26,204 nucleotides of DNA from a virus, in IMG/VR virus record IMGVR_UViG_3300020204_000325, positions 1 through 26,204 of that record. One strand, given 5' to 3'. Position 1 is the first letter of the stretch, and every line of letters starts with the position of its first letter. This document shows positions 16,971-23,958 of this stretch, one piece after another. The notes beneath the pieces are model-generated. The model saw only the letters and a program-made list of their open reading frames with translations. It did not search any database and was not told where the DNA came from. Position numbers and translations under genes: made by a program.

Positions 16971-18089
16971 ATGATTACTAATATAGGAAAAGGCATACTT
17001 GCCAAATATTTGATAGGTCAGGCTCCCTCGTATGCCTCGTATATCGCCATTGGCTGTGGGGCAAAGCCACTTGCAACTAATCAGTCTTTTGGAAATTACT
17101 CAGCCAAAGAGTCGTTAGATTTTGAAATGTTTAGAGTTCCAGTTACTTCTAGAGGATATGTTACTGAAGGTGGAATTAGTAAGATTGTTTTAACAGCAGA
17201 ACTTCCAACTGATGAACGATACGAAATATCTGAGGTGGGTGTTTATTCAGCAGGAGCAAACCCATCTGCGGGAGCATATGATAGCCGATCCTTATTTGCT
17301 TTTACTGTTAATGAAAATTGGGAATACCACGATCAAACTTCTGCAACAGCGTTACCCGTAGTTTACACACCCTTGGACGGAAGCAATAATGACAATGTTG
17401 TAAATCAAACTTATGCTGCATTTCAGACTAACTCAGATAACAGATTATTTACTAGTCCAAACAGAGTGTCTAGGCATGAAAGAGCAAGATTTTATAATAA
17501 TATAGTTATGCTTAGAGGAGATTCTGCAAATCTTTCTGTTTCTGGAGAGCACTTAACAATAGGTGCTGACTCAAATCACATACACCTATTGGGGACATCA
17601 CTAGATTTTAATCAAAACGCTCCGACAGATCAAATTAAATTGGCATTTAGTATTATTAATAAAGATCCAGATTCGTCTATTGTTCCCGACGAAGTAAGAA
17701 TATTATTAGAATTTGCAGAAACCGACACGGCTGGAATTGGAGAGTCTGCTAGATTTGAAGTCATAATGAAAGCAGCAGACCATAATTTTTCAACAAATAG
17801 ATATCATGTAGTAACAAAACAATTGCAACAATTGTACAAGACTGCTGGTTTCACGTGGAACAATGTTAGCATTGTAAAAATATATTCAACCGTTATTAAA
17901 AATCAATCTCCGTCAAATAATTTTTATGTAGGACTAGACGCAGTAAGATTTGAAAATATATCAACTACCAACCCAATATATGGTTTAACGGGATATACAG
18001 TTTTAAAAAATACAAATGCAGAAACTATTGTAAAGGCAGCAAATACAAGCAACTACATTGAGTTTAGATTTGCTATGGACGTGCAATAA
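16971..18089 (+). CDS. Minor tail protein / probable receptor-binding protein
   Basis: The 372-residue protein has an N-terminal part (1-150; NIGKGILAKYLIGQAPSYAS, YIAIGCGA, YEISEVGVYSAG) of the kind found at the attachment end of phage tail-tip and fibre proteins. A beta-rich C-terminal part (about 180-372) includes RARFYNNIVMLRGD, YRFENIS-like and NFYVGLDAVRFENIS strands. The C-terminal half may be a carbohydrate-binding sandwich, but I cannot name a family. GGGGTG at 16960-16965 precedes ATG 16971. The stop overlaps the next ATG (TAATG). Position in the tip block supports a role in adsorption. Confidence 0.6.
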   Translation: MITNIGKGILAKYLIGQAPSYASYIAIGCGAKPLATNQSFGNYSAKESLDFEMFRVPVTSRGYVTEGGISKIVLTAELPTDERYEISEVGVYSAGANPSAGAYDSRSLFAFTVNENWEYHDQTSATALPVVYTPLDGSNNDNVVNQTYAAFQTNSDNRLFTSPNRVSRHERARFYNNIVMLRGDSANLSVSGEHLTIGADSNHIHLLGTSLDFNQNAPTDQIKLAFSIINKDPDSSIVPDEVRILLEFAETDTAGIGESARFEVIMKAADHNFSTNRYHVVTKQLQQLYKTAGFTWNNVSIVKIYSTVIKNQSPSNNFYVGLDAVRFENISTTNPIYGLTGYTVLKNTNAETIVKAANTSNYIEFRFAMDVQ

Positions 18090-18529
18090 TGCCAAGCCCA
18101 GATCAAGGTATTAAAAAAATTATTATTCCTAAGTCTAAACTTCCTGGATTCTTTGGAGAAAATAGGCAGTATGTTTTAAGATATAGGTTTATATCAGAAG
18201 ACAAAAACAGAACATCGCACTGGTCCCCTGCATATAAGATTATTGCAGAAGACACGCCATCAGAAATTTTAAACAGTATAATTATTGATAAAGCAAATAA
18301 GGTTATTAATGTAGCCTGGGCACCACAAGATAATATGAATGAATATTTTATTTATGTAAAATGGAATAACGGCGCATGGCAGTATTATACAAAAACATCA
18401 CAAACCAACTATTCAATAGTTTATGATGCATCAAAAACATATATTCATCTTGCTGTTCAAACCAAAACAATTCCATTAGAAAGATTCGCAGATGCCATTT
18501 TGTTTGAAAATGAAGGCAGTCTGGTATAA
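18089..18529 (+). CDS. Small tail protein with fibronectin-III-like features
   Basis: This 146-residue protein begins PSPDQGIKKIIIPKSKLP. It continues with beta-strand patterns common in fibronectin type III-like tail domains: YVLRYRFISEDKNRTSHWSP, then INVAWAPQDNMNEYFIYVKW. No catalytic motif is visible. It is translationally coupled to the upstream gene through TAATG. A role as a tail-tip decoration or spacer is inferred from fold-like features and position. The stop codon TAA (18527-18529) is part of the promoter hexamer for the next gene. Confidence 0.6.
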   Translation: MPSPDQGIKKIIIPKSKLPGFFGENRQYVLRYRFISEDKNRTSHWSPAYKIIAEDTPSEILNSIIIDKANKVINVAWAPQDNMNEYFIYVKWNNGAWQYYTKTSQTNYSIVYDASKTYIHLAVQTKTIPLERFADAILFENEGSLV

Positions 18530-18530
18530 T
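18522..18530 (+). promoter_or_regulatory. Extended -10 promoter before the last tail gene
   Basis: This is the third exact copy of TGGTATAAT, with the hexamer at 18525-18530 and the upstream stop codon embedded in it. A weak TTGAAA lies at 18504-18509, spaced 15 bases. The predicted start is near 18537, just at the AGGAG ribosome-binding site (18536-18540) for ATG 18546, so the leader would be very short. It could drive the last tail gene and the following zinc-ribbon and MerR-like genes. Confidence 0.6.
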
Positions 18531-18545
18531 TAATTAGGAGAAACT

Positions 18546-18986
18546 ATGGCAAAAATACCATCACCAGAACCAGGGCAACCAATAGATGTATCTTATATAG
18601 ATCAGATTGTTCGTACTATTAATGATTTGTCTGTTCAGGTATCCCCCGCAATATATAAATATGTTACAGTAGATGTCCCTTATTCTGCATCACAAAGCGC
18701 TAAAATATCTGAAACCAGAATTGTTGGAGGATATGTAGATGTTTTTAAAGGAAGCCAAAGTGTCGGCGGTCAAAAAGATTTTTCTTATCCTCTAAAGCCA
18801 GAATTTAAATATCCCCCAATAGTAACTGCAAGTCCTGTAAATATTGGTGCAACAGATGCTGGTAAAAATGTAACGGTAGTTATAAAGTCTATAACAACAT
18901 CAAGAGTAGATGGAGTGGTTAACTTTAATGTAAACGGAGACGTTAATGTTGGCGTTAATTTAATTATTGTCGGCATACCTAATTAA
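18546..18986 (+). CDS. Small tail-tip protein, possible H-type-lectin-like domain
   Basis: This 146-residue protein has an N-terminal part (IPSPEPGQPIDVSYIDQIVR, then a short helix) that could bind the tail tip. The C-terminal beta-rich part includes FSYPLKPEFKYPPIVTASPV and GVVNFNVNGDVNVGVNLIIV, a pattern reminiscent of H-type lectin-like sandwiches. That would suit a receptor-binding role, but the match is by eye only. It has its own promoter (18522-18530) and ribosome-binding site. It is the last clearly structural gene, and its stop overlaps the next start (TAATG). Confidence 0.55.
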   Translation: MAKIPSPEPGQPIDVSYIDQIVRTINDLSVQVSPAIYKYVTVDVPYSASQSAKISETRIVGGYVDVFKGSQSVGGQKDFSYPLKPEFKYPPIVTASPVNIGATDAGKNVTVVIKSITTSRVDGVVNFNVNGDVNVGVNLIIVGIPN

Positions 18987-19177
18987 TGATAAGATGCAAA
19001 AAATGTTCAAGAAAAATGATAATAGACAGAGTTTACAACTCAGTCTCTCATTTAGAAGTCTATTGTTTGGTGTGTGGGTCAAGAGTTTTTTTACATCCAC
19101 CATCTGAGTCAGAGGAAGGTAGATGGCTACTCGTAAAGGAAATAGAACGAGCGAAGAGTACAATATCGCCTCTGTAA
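18986..19177 (+). CDS. Zinc-ribbon small protein
   Basis: This 63-residue protein carries C4-x2-C7 and C27-x2-C30 (CKKC and CLVC), the layout of a zinc ribbon. A polar helical tail follows. Such small proteins may bind nucleic acid or another protein; the partner is unknown here. It starts on the stop of the tail gene (TAATG). Its last 55 bases overlap the next gene in another frame. Four Cys at zinc-ribbon spacing and tight coupling make a chance frame unlikely. Confidence 0.65.
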   Translation: MIRCKKCSRKMIIDRVYNSVSHLEVYCLVCGSRVFLHPPSESEEGRWLLVKEIERAKSTISPL

Positions 19178-19665
19178 TACCTGGAAATAAAAAAGTTTGG
19201 TTTTTAAATAAAGATCTTGTTAGAATTGTGCATTATAACAGATCAAACGGTATTATGTCAATATACAATATTAATAAAGATAGATTAGAAAGTTGTTTAA
19301 TTAATGATTTTAAAACTAAAAGAGAAAGAGCATATACTGTAGGAGAGACTGCTGATCTTGTTAATAGACATAAAAAATATATGCCATCACTAATGAAACG
19401 TGGAATTATACCATTTCCAACTGGATCACAAAAAGGCGGAGCACGGGGATGGCAAGTAAGATCTTATTATTCTGAGTCGCAAGTAAAAGATATTCGTGAT
19501 ATACTGGCTACATATCATATTGGCAGACCAAGAAAAGACAATTTAATAACAAACGATATCACACCAACAAAGGCTGAGTTGACACGCCGAATGGGAGATG
19601 GTATACTGACATATACGAAGACTGAAGACGGTAGATTTATACCAATTTGGTCAGAATCAATATAA
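19123..19665 (+). CDS. MerR-like helix-turn-helix DNA-binding protein
   Basis: The 180-residue protein is probably a phage regulator or nucleoid-type DNA-binding protein. Residues 1-68 form a beta-rich N-terminal part (KVWFLNKDLVRIVHYN). Residues about 70-133 resemble a MerR/excisionase-type winged helix: YTVGETADLVNRH as the recognition helices, GGARGWQVRSYYSESQV as wing and following helix. The C-terminal tail has GRPRKD, then MGDGILTYTKTEDGRFIPIW. The strong site GAGGAAGG (19112-19119) precedes ATG 19123 even though it lies inside the zinc-ribbon gene. It sits at the boundary between tail and replication genes, a sensible place for a regulator. Confidence 0.65.
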   Translation: MATRKGNRTSEEYNIASVIPGNKKVWFLNKDLVRIVHYNRSNGIMSIYNINKDRLESCLINDFKTKRERAYTVGETADLVNRHKKYMPSLMKRGIIPFPTGSQKGGARGWQVRSYYSESQVKDIRDILATYHIGRPRKDNLITNDITPTKAELTRRMGDGILTYTKTEDGRFIPIWSESI

Positions 19666-19679
19666 CAGAAGGGTATGAA

Positions 19680-19886
19680 ATGGAAGAAACAAAAGTATCA
19701 GTAGCGTTAGGCTATACACGCAACCTTGGAAATTTTCAATCATTAAGAATTGATTTGGGTGTTACAGACTCAAAGCGTGATGGCGAAAATACAGATCAGG
19801 CTTTTGAGCGTGTATATAAGTTTGTTGAAGACAAATTAGCAGCAAAGGTTTTAGAGGCAGAAGGTCAATTAGAAGAAGGTAACTAA
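19680..19886 (+). CDS. Small conserved-looking phage protein, unknown function
   Basis: This 68-residue acidic protein contains KVSVALGYTRNLGNFQSLRI and then GENTDQAFERVYKFVEDKL. The N-terminal half looks beta-rich and the C-terminal half helical. I have the impression of a family that accompanies phage replication genes but cannot name a function. ATG 19680 follows AGAAGGG (19667-19673). A TTG at 19647 would overlap the previous gene and remove that ribosome-binding site. Confidence 0.6.
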   Translation: MEETKVSVALGYTRNLGNFQSLRIDLGVTDSKRDGENTDQAFERVYKFVEDKLAAKVLEAEGQLEEGN

Positions 19887-19887
19887 T

Positions 19888-20196
19888 ATGACCGACAAGC
19901 AGAAGCGATTGGCTCTGTTAAGTCGGTTTGACAAGCACTACACGTTTAAACTAGGACACAAGCCAAGATATAACAAATGGGTTGAGCAGTGGTCTGCTAA
20001 CGCAATTATTGACTCATATGGACTAGAAACCTGCTACGAGTTACTTGAGTATTATTTTGAAGTAGTGCCTAACCCAACATGGAGTAATTTTGCTTACATG
20101 GCACATGATATACTGGAAGCAAAAGAACAACATATAAAAGACACAAAAGAACGGGCAGAGCGTAGAAAAAAGGCTAGGGAGTGGCTGAGTGAATAG
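19888..20196 (+). CDS. Helical protein, possible helicase-loader-like
   Basis: This 102-residue, mostly helical and charged protein has features WVEQWSANAIIDSYG, then CYELLEYYFEVVPNPTWSNF, and ends in a long basic/acidic helix (QHIKDTKERAERRKKAREWL). The aromatic PxWxxF pattern and a position a few genes before the helicase suggest a helicase loader or replisome-organiser role. That is an inference from context. It starts one base after the previous stop and overlaps the next gene by 8 bases. Confidence 0.55.
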   Translation: MTDKQKRLALLSRFDKHYTFKLGHKPRYNKWVEQWSANAIIDSYGLETCYELLEYYFEVVPNPTWSNFAYMAHDILEAKEQHIKDTKERAERRKKAREWLSE

Positions 20197-20410
20197 CACA
20201 AAAGCAAGATCATTAACCAAGGCCTTAACATGGAGAGTTGTAGCAGTCATTAGCACCTTTGTGCTTGCTTGGTATTACACGAAGGATATTGCCTTTACCG
20301 TATCGTTTACAATTGTGTCAAATGTTATTAATTTTATTTTATATTATATACATGAGAGAACTTGGCTTAGGGTTAGATGGGGGAGGTCATGGAAGAAAGA
20401 GACCGCTTAG
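20189..20410 (+). CDS. DUF2061-like membrane protein
   Basis: This 73-residue protein has two membrane helices (about 15-30 and 34-53). The arrangement is KARSLTKALTWRVVA at the start and YYIHERTWLRVRWG after the second helix, the hallmark pattern of DUF2061. Biochemical function is unknown in the family. The GTG start at 20189 overlaps the upstream stop. The encoded start MNSTKARSLTKA fits the family N terminus, which supports GTG. A membrane role alongside replication genes is unexplained; it might alter the host envelope or anchor complexes. Confidence 0.7.
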   Translation: MNSTKARSLTKALTWRVVAVISTFVLAWYYTKDIAFTVSFTIVSNVINFILYYIHERTWLRVRWGRSWKKETA

Positions 20411-20517
20411 AAAGATGGTGCGACGAGCACAACCATAAGATGGGATTAATTAGAACTGTTGGTACTTTTATTGTAATTGTAATACAGATAGTAATATTGT
20501 ACAAGGTTTCTCGATGA
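20389..20517 (+). CDS. Single-pass small membrane protein
   Basis: ATG 20389 opens a 42-residue frame. A charged N terminus (MEERDRLERWCDEHNHK) is followed by one hydrophobic helix (about residues 24-38, FIVIVIQIVIL) and a basic tail. It has a strong purine site (GGGGGAGG) just upstream, overlaps the previous gene by 22 bases, and its TGA overlaps the helicase ATG (ATGA). The coupling and ribosome-binding site make it credible despite its size. It resembles small phage membrane or spanin-like peptides in general shape only; no function is assigned. Confidence 0.55.
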   Translation: MEERDRLERWCDEHNHKMGLIRTVGTFIVIVIQIVILYKVSR

Positions 20518-21740
20518 ACGATGTAGAATCTAAATTAATTTCTGCAGTACTGCAAGATAAGCAAGCACATGTGTTGCTTCAGGCTAATATAGAAAGTATT
20601 TTAACTACGCATGTAGATGTCTGGCAATTTATTAGAAAATATTATGAGCATAATTCCACCGTTCCTCCAACAGAATTAGTTGTAGAAAAGTTTAGAGACT
20701 TTGAGCCAGTCAATAGTGTGGGCTCTACCAAACATCATCTTGAAGAATTGCAAGCAGAATATTTAACAAACAGCCTTAAGGATATTATTAGATCTGCTGC
20801 TACGGATGTTCAGGGTGGACAGGGTTTAGATGCACTAGAATCTCTTATTACAAAGACTGCAGAACTTAGAAAAAATACAGCAGCAATTCGTGATATTGAT
20901 GTTACAGATTTAGATTCTGCAGTTGCATATTTTGAAAATCTAAAAAAGCAGCAAGAGGCTGGTGCGCTTGGAATTAAAACAGGCTTGCCAGGATTTGATA
21001 ATTACTTACCTTCTGGAATTATGCCAGGGCAGTTAGGAGTCTTTCTTGCATATCCAGGCATAGGAAAGTCATGGTTGTCTCTCTATTTTGCTGTACAGGC
21101 CTGGAAACAGGGTCGTAGCCCGATGATCATAAGTCTTGAAATGTCTGAAGTTGAAGTTCGCAATCGTGCGTTTGCAATTATGGGCGAAGGCGTTTGGTCG
21201 CACAGAAAATTAAGTGCTGGTCAAGTTGAGATAGATACGCTTAAGTCTTGGCATGATAAAAATGTTAGGGGCAGACCAGAGTTCCATATTGTTTCAAACG
21301 ATACTGGCGGAGACATTACCCCACTAGTATTGCGAGGCAAGATTGACCAATATAGACTAGATTTCGTTATTGTTGATTACCTACAACTTATGTCCCCTAA
21401 CAGTAAATCAGACAATGAAACTATTCGTATGAAGAATTTATCTCGTGAACTTAAACTTATGGCTATTTCAGAAGAGGTGCCAATTATTGCTATTTCGTCT
21501 GCAACTCCTGACGACGTTACAAAACTTGAAACCGTGCCCACCCTTGGACAAACAGCGTGGTCAAGACAGATTGCTTATGATGCTGACTGGGTTCTTGCAT
21601 TGGGTAGGGCTTCTAATAGTGATGTAATTGAATGCGTATTTCGCAAGAACCGCCATGGTTTTATGGGTGAATTCTTGGTCCAGGCTGATTTTGACAAGGG
21701 ATATTATAGGTATAAGGATTATGAAGATAAGTCAGTATAA
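20514..21740 (+). CDS. Replicative DnaB-like helicase
   Basis: This 408-residue RecA-fold ATPase should unwind DNA at the phage fork. An N-terminal helical domain (1-130) is followed by a linker and the core. Walker A is AYPGIGKS with K185. SLEMSEVEVRNR follows, as in DnaB-family helicases. FVIVDYLQLM is Walker B, and later motifs include SRELKLMA, SATPDD and FRKNRHGFMGE. The length is a little short of bacterial DnaB (about 450-470), as is usual in phages. It sits before the primase, SSB and polymerase genes, and its start overlaps the previous stop as ATGA. Confidence 0.9.
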   Translation: MNDVESKLISAVLQDKQAHVLLQANIESILTTHVDVWQFIRKYYEHNSTVPPTELVVEKFRDFEPVNSVGSTKHHLEELQAEYLTNSLKDIIRSAATDVQGGQGLDALESLITKTAELRKNTAAIRDIDVTDLDSAVAYFENLKKQQEAGALGIKTGLPGFDNYLPSGIMPGQLGVFLAYPGIGKSWLSLYFAVQAWKQGRSPMIISLEMSEVEVRNRAFAIMGEGVWSHRKLSAGQVEIDTLKSWHDKNVRGRPEFHIVSNDTGGDITPLVLRGKIDQYRLDFVIVDYLQLMSPNSKSDNETIRMKNLSRELKLMAISEEVPIIAISSATPDDVTKLETVPTLGQTAWSRQIAYDADWVLALGRASNSDVIECVFRKNRHGFMGEFLVQADFDKGYYRYKDYEDKSV

Positions 21741-21748
21741 TATGCTCC

Positions 21749-22075
21749 ATGGAGACATTTCCACACAAGGCCATAAAGCGGTTTGGGCTGGACGGAATCA
21801 TAGTAGATGACTCAGCCATATACAGACTGCAACAAGAATATATCAGGCTACTGGTATCAGAAATGCGCCTATCTGGGTATGCTCCAAGATTTGATATTAA
21901 TCCAGAATTTACATTGTCATATAACGAACAAAAAAATTACTTTGACTTTCAATTAAGCGTATACGGAATATACATAGGGAGAAAGAAGGCAGAATGGATA
22001 TTAGGGATAGACGGAACCAGACCAATTTATACACAGCCAGTCAGGTTAAAAGAGTACTCGCAGGATCTGGCGTAA
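21749..22075 (+). CDS. Replication-neighbourhood protein of unknown function
   Basis: This 108-residue protein has a helix containing DDSAIYRLQQEYIRLLVSEM, then strands including YAPRFDINPEFTLSY and NYFDFQLSVYGIYIGRKKAE. No known motif is recognised. It lies 8 bases after the helicase and overlaps the primase gene by 82 bases in a different frame, a long overlap. Since both frames have protein-like sequence and the primase has a clear start, the overlap looks genuine. TATAAT at 21736-21741 is 7 bases before the ATG, so a leaderless start is conceivable but unproven. Confidence 0.6.
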   Translation: METFPHKAIKRFGLDGIIVDDSAIYRLQQEYIRLLVSEMRLSGYAPRFDINPEFTLSYNEQKNYFDFQLSVYGIYIGRKKAEWILGIDGTRPIYTQPVRLKEYSQDLA

Positions 22076-22938
22076 CTGTAGAAAAAGAAGTAGAGTCTGA
22101 ATATATTGTATTTTGTCCATTTCATTCTAATTACCGCACCCCTGCTGGAGAAATAAATAAATATAGCGGGTTGTTTTTTTGTTTTTCATGTGGCAAAACT
22201 GCAGACTTAATAGAATTAGTTATGCACTTTTCAAATAGAACATATTTTGAATCTGTTAGATTTATTAAAAGCAAAGAAGTTGAAACTGATATTTTATCTG
22301 AGGTTAATGCTAAACTAATACAAAAAGAAGAATGGACAGAGTTTGATACTTCTGTTATTCAGAGACTTCACGATCAGGCAGTTGTGTCAGAAAGAGCAAA
22401 AGAGTATTTCATAAAAAGAAAAATTACCAAAGAGTCTGCAATAAAGTTTAAACTTGGCTATTCTGAAACACAGGACATGATATGTATTCCAGTTCACAAT
22501 AGCGATGGTTTGTGTGTTGGTTTTGTTGGCAGGTCTATTGAAGGAAAAGATTTTAAGAATACTCCAAAACTTCCAAAATCAAAAGTATTGTTTAATTTAA
22601 ATAGAGTTAAAACAGCATCAAGGGTATATGTGGTTGAGTCATCTTTTGATGCTATTAGATTAGATCAAGTAGGATTCCCAGCAGTAGCAACACTTGGTGC
22701 TAATGTTTCATCAAAACAAATAGATTTGCTTCAAAGATACTTTAATGATATAATAATTATTGCTGATAACGATGAAGCAGGCGGTAACATGAAAGAAAAG
22801 ATAGTTGAAAGACTAAATGGAAATGTTACTGTAATTAATTTAGACAAAAAGTATAAAGATATAGGGGATATGACTGATGAAGAAATATCCAATATAAATA
22901 AAAACTTTGGAGAAAATATTTTGGAGATGTTGTCATGA
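21994..22938 (+). CDS. DnaG-like DNA primase
   Basis: This 314-residue primase would make RNA primers for the phage replisome. The N-terminal CHC2-type zinc finger has CPFH (C41, H44) and CFSC (C63, C66). A middle region (about 130-200) resembles the DnaG catalytic core entry (DMICIPVHNSDGLCVGFVGR). The TOPRIM part shows E215 in VESSFD, and ADND with D258 and D260, the metal-binding acidic pattern. It is much shorter than bacterial DnaG and lacks the C-terminal helicase-binding domain. AGAAGG (21984-21989) precedes ATG 21994. The end overlaps the next gene as ATGA. Confidence 0.88.
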   Translation: MDIRDRRNQTNLYTASQVKRVLAGSGVTVEKEVESEYIVFCPFHSNYRTPAGEINKYSGLFFCFSCGKTADLIELVMHFSNRTYFESVRFIKSKEVETDILSEVNAKLIQKEEWTEFDTSVIQRLHDQAVVSERAKEYFIKRKITKESAIKFKLGYSETQDMICIPVHNSDGLCVGFVGRSIEGKDFKNTPKLPKSKVLFNLNRVKTASRVYVVESSFDAIRLDQVGFPAVATLGANVSSKQIDLLQRYFNDIIIIADNDEAGGNMKEKIVERLNGNVTVINLDKKYKDIGDMTDEEISNINKNFGENILEMLS

Positions 22939-23228
22939 AAAAACATATGCAGTGGGTTGATGCCATTAAAACAATGAGCAAAAAAAAATATTGGAGTAAA
23001 CCAAATACAGTAGAGTTTTTTGCATTTATGACAAAAATATCTATAATTTTCCCTGGTTTAATTTTAGGAAAGCAGTGGTGGTGGCTTTATATTTTTGCTT
23101 TGACATCAAGTCTAGCATTGATATGGTCCTCAACAATAAAAACTTTACCTACCATTATTTTGTTTAATATTCTTTGGTGTATACTAGCAACAATAGCAAT
23201 ATTAAAACATTTTAATGTTGTTCTATAA
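22935..23228 (+). CDS. Small membrane protein, three predicted helices
   Basis: This 97-residue protein has a basic N terminus and hydrophobic segments at about 28-44, 48-65 and 71-90 (FPGLILGKQWWWLYIF, then LIWSSTIKT, then IILFNILWCILATIAIL). The function is unknown. It is coupled to the primase by ATGA and followed by the SSB promoter. Its composition makes it a likely integral membrane protein. It could be an envelope-targeting early protein or a replication-complex anchor; no family is recognised. Confidence 0.6.
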   Translation: MKKHMQWVDAIKTMSKKKYWSKPNTVEFFAFMTKISIIFPGLILGKQWWWLYIFALTSSLALIWSSTIKTLPTIILFNILWCILATIAILKHFNVVL

Positions 23229-23236
23229 CTTTTTAC

Positions 23237-23265
23237 TTGACAAAAAAATACTTATAGGATATACT
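23237..23265 (+). promoter_or_regulatory. Near-consensus sigma-70-type promoter for SSB and polymerase
   Basis: TTGACA (23237-23242) is the perfect -35. TATACT (23260-23265) is the -10, one base off consensus. The spacer is exactly 17 bases. The expected start is near 23272, giving a leader of about 20 bases with AAGGAG at 23281-23286, 6 bases before ATG 23293. It is the only strong -35/-10 pair found in the window and would be recognised by a host housekeeping sigma factor. It likely drives the SSB gene and DnaE. Confidence 0.85.
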
Positions 23266-23292
23266 TAAATAACAATAACAAAGGAGAAAAAT

Positions 23293-23955
23293 ATGAGCGT
23301 TATTAAGGGACTAAAAAATATCAATGCCCTGCTCGATAAGAAAGCAGATGAAAGTGGGCCAAAGGTTAAGTGGCTTAAACTAGCCGATGGACAGGCAGTT
23401 AAAATCCGATTCATTGAAGAACTAGATGAGGATTCTGCAAATTATAATGAAAAGCGTGGTCTTGCACTTGTTGTTAAAGAACACACAAATCCAAAAGACT
23501 ATAAGCGTAAGGCTGTAGACACAATGGATACAGAAGGCCGTGATTGGGCCGAAGAAATGTACCGTAAAGATCCAAGAGGCAATAGCGGATGGCGTGGTCG
23601 TCTTCGTTTTTATTGCAATGTACTTGTAGATGACGGCATCGAGCCAAGTCCTTATGTTGCAATTTGGTCTATGGGAGTAAGCAAGCAATCATCATTTCAT
23701 ACTATTCGTGAGTATGCCTTAGAAACTGGTAGTATTTCAAATCTAACATGGAAGTTAAAGCGTAATGGTCAGGGTACTGAAACATCTTACACTTTGATTC
23801 CGTCGGCTCCAGATAAGGAACCGTTTAAGTGGGAAGGCATTGAGCCTTACCAACTAGAGAAAGCATTGCGTCGTGTTCCATACGCAGAACAAGAAGCATT
23901 CTATCTCGGATTTGATTCCCCTTCATCTACATCAGCGACGAATATCGACTGGTAG
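23293..23955 (+). CDS. Single-stranded DNA-binding protein
   Basis: This 220-residue protein probably coats single-stranded DNA at the phage fork. It matches the phage-type SSB layout rather than bacterial SSB. There is an N-terminal arm (1-20), then a core with WLKLADGQAVKIRFIEELDE, SGWRGRLRFYCNVLVDDG and YVAIWSMGVSKQSSFHTIRE, then NLTWKLKRNGQGTETSYTLI, and YAEQEAFYLGFD near the end. The last residues (TNIDW) form an acidic-aromatic tip that could dock partners as SSB tails do. It has its own strong promoter and lies 3 bases before the polymerase gene. Confidence 0.8.
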   Translation: MSVIKGLKNINALLDKKADESGPKVKWLKLADGQAVKIRFIEELDEDSANYNEKRGLALVVKEHTNPKDYKRKAVDTMDTEGRDWAEEMYRKDPRGNSGWRGRLRFYCNVLVDDGIEPSPYVAIWSMGVSKQSSFHTIREYALETGSISNLTWKLKRNGQGTETSYTLIPSAPDKEPFKWEGIEPYQLEKALRRVPYAEQEAFYLGFDSPSSTSATNIDW

Positions 23956-23958
23956 TAG

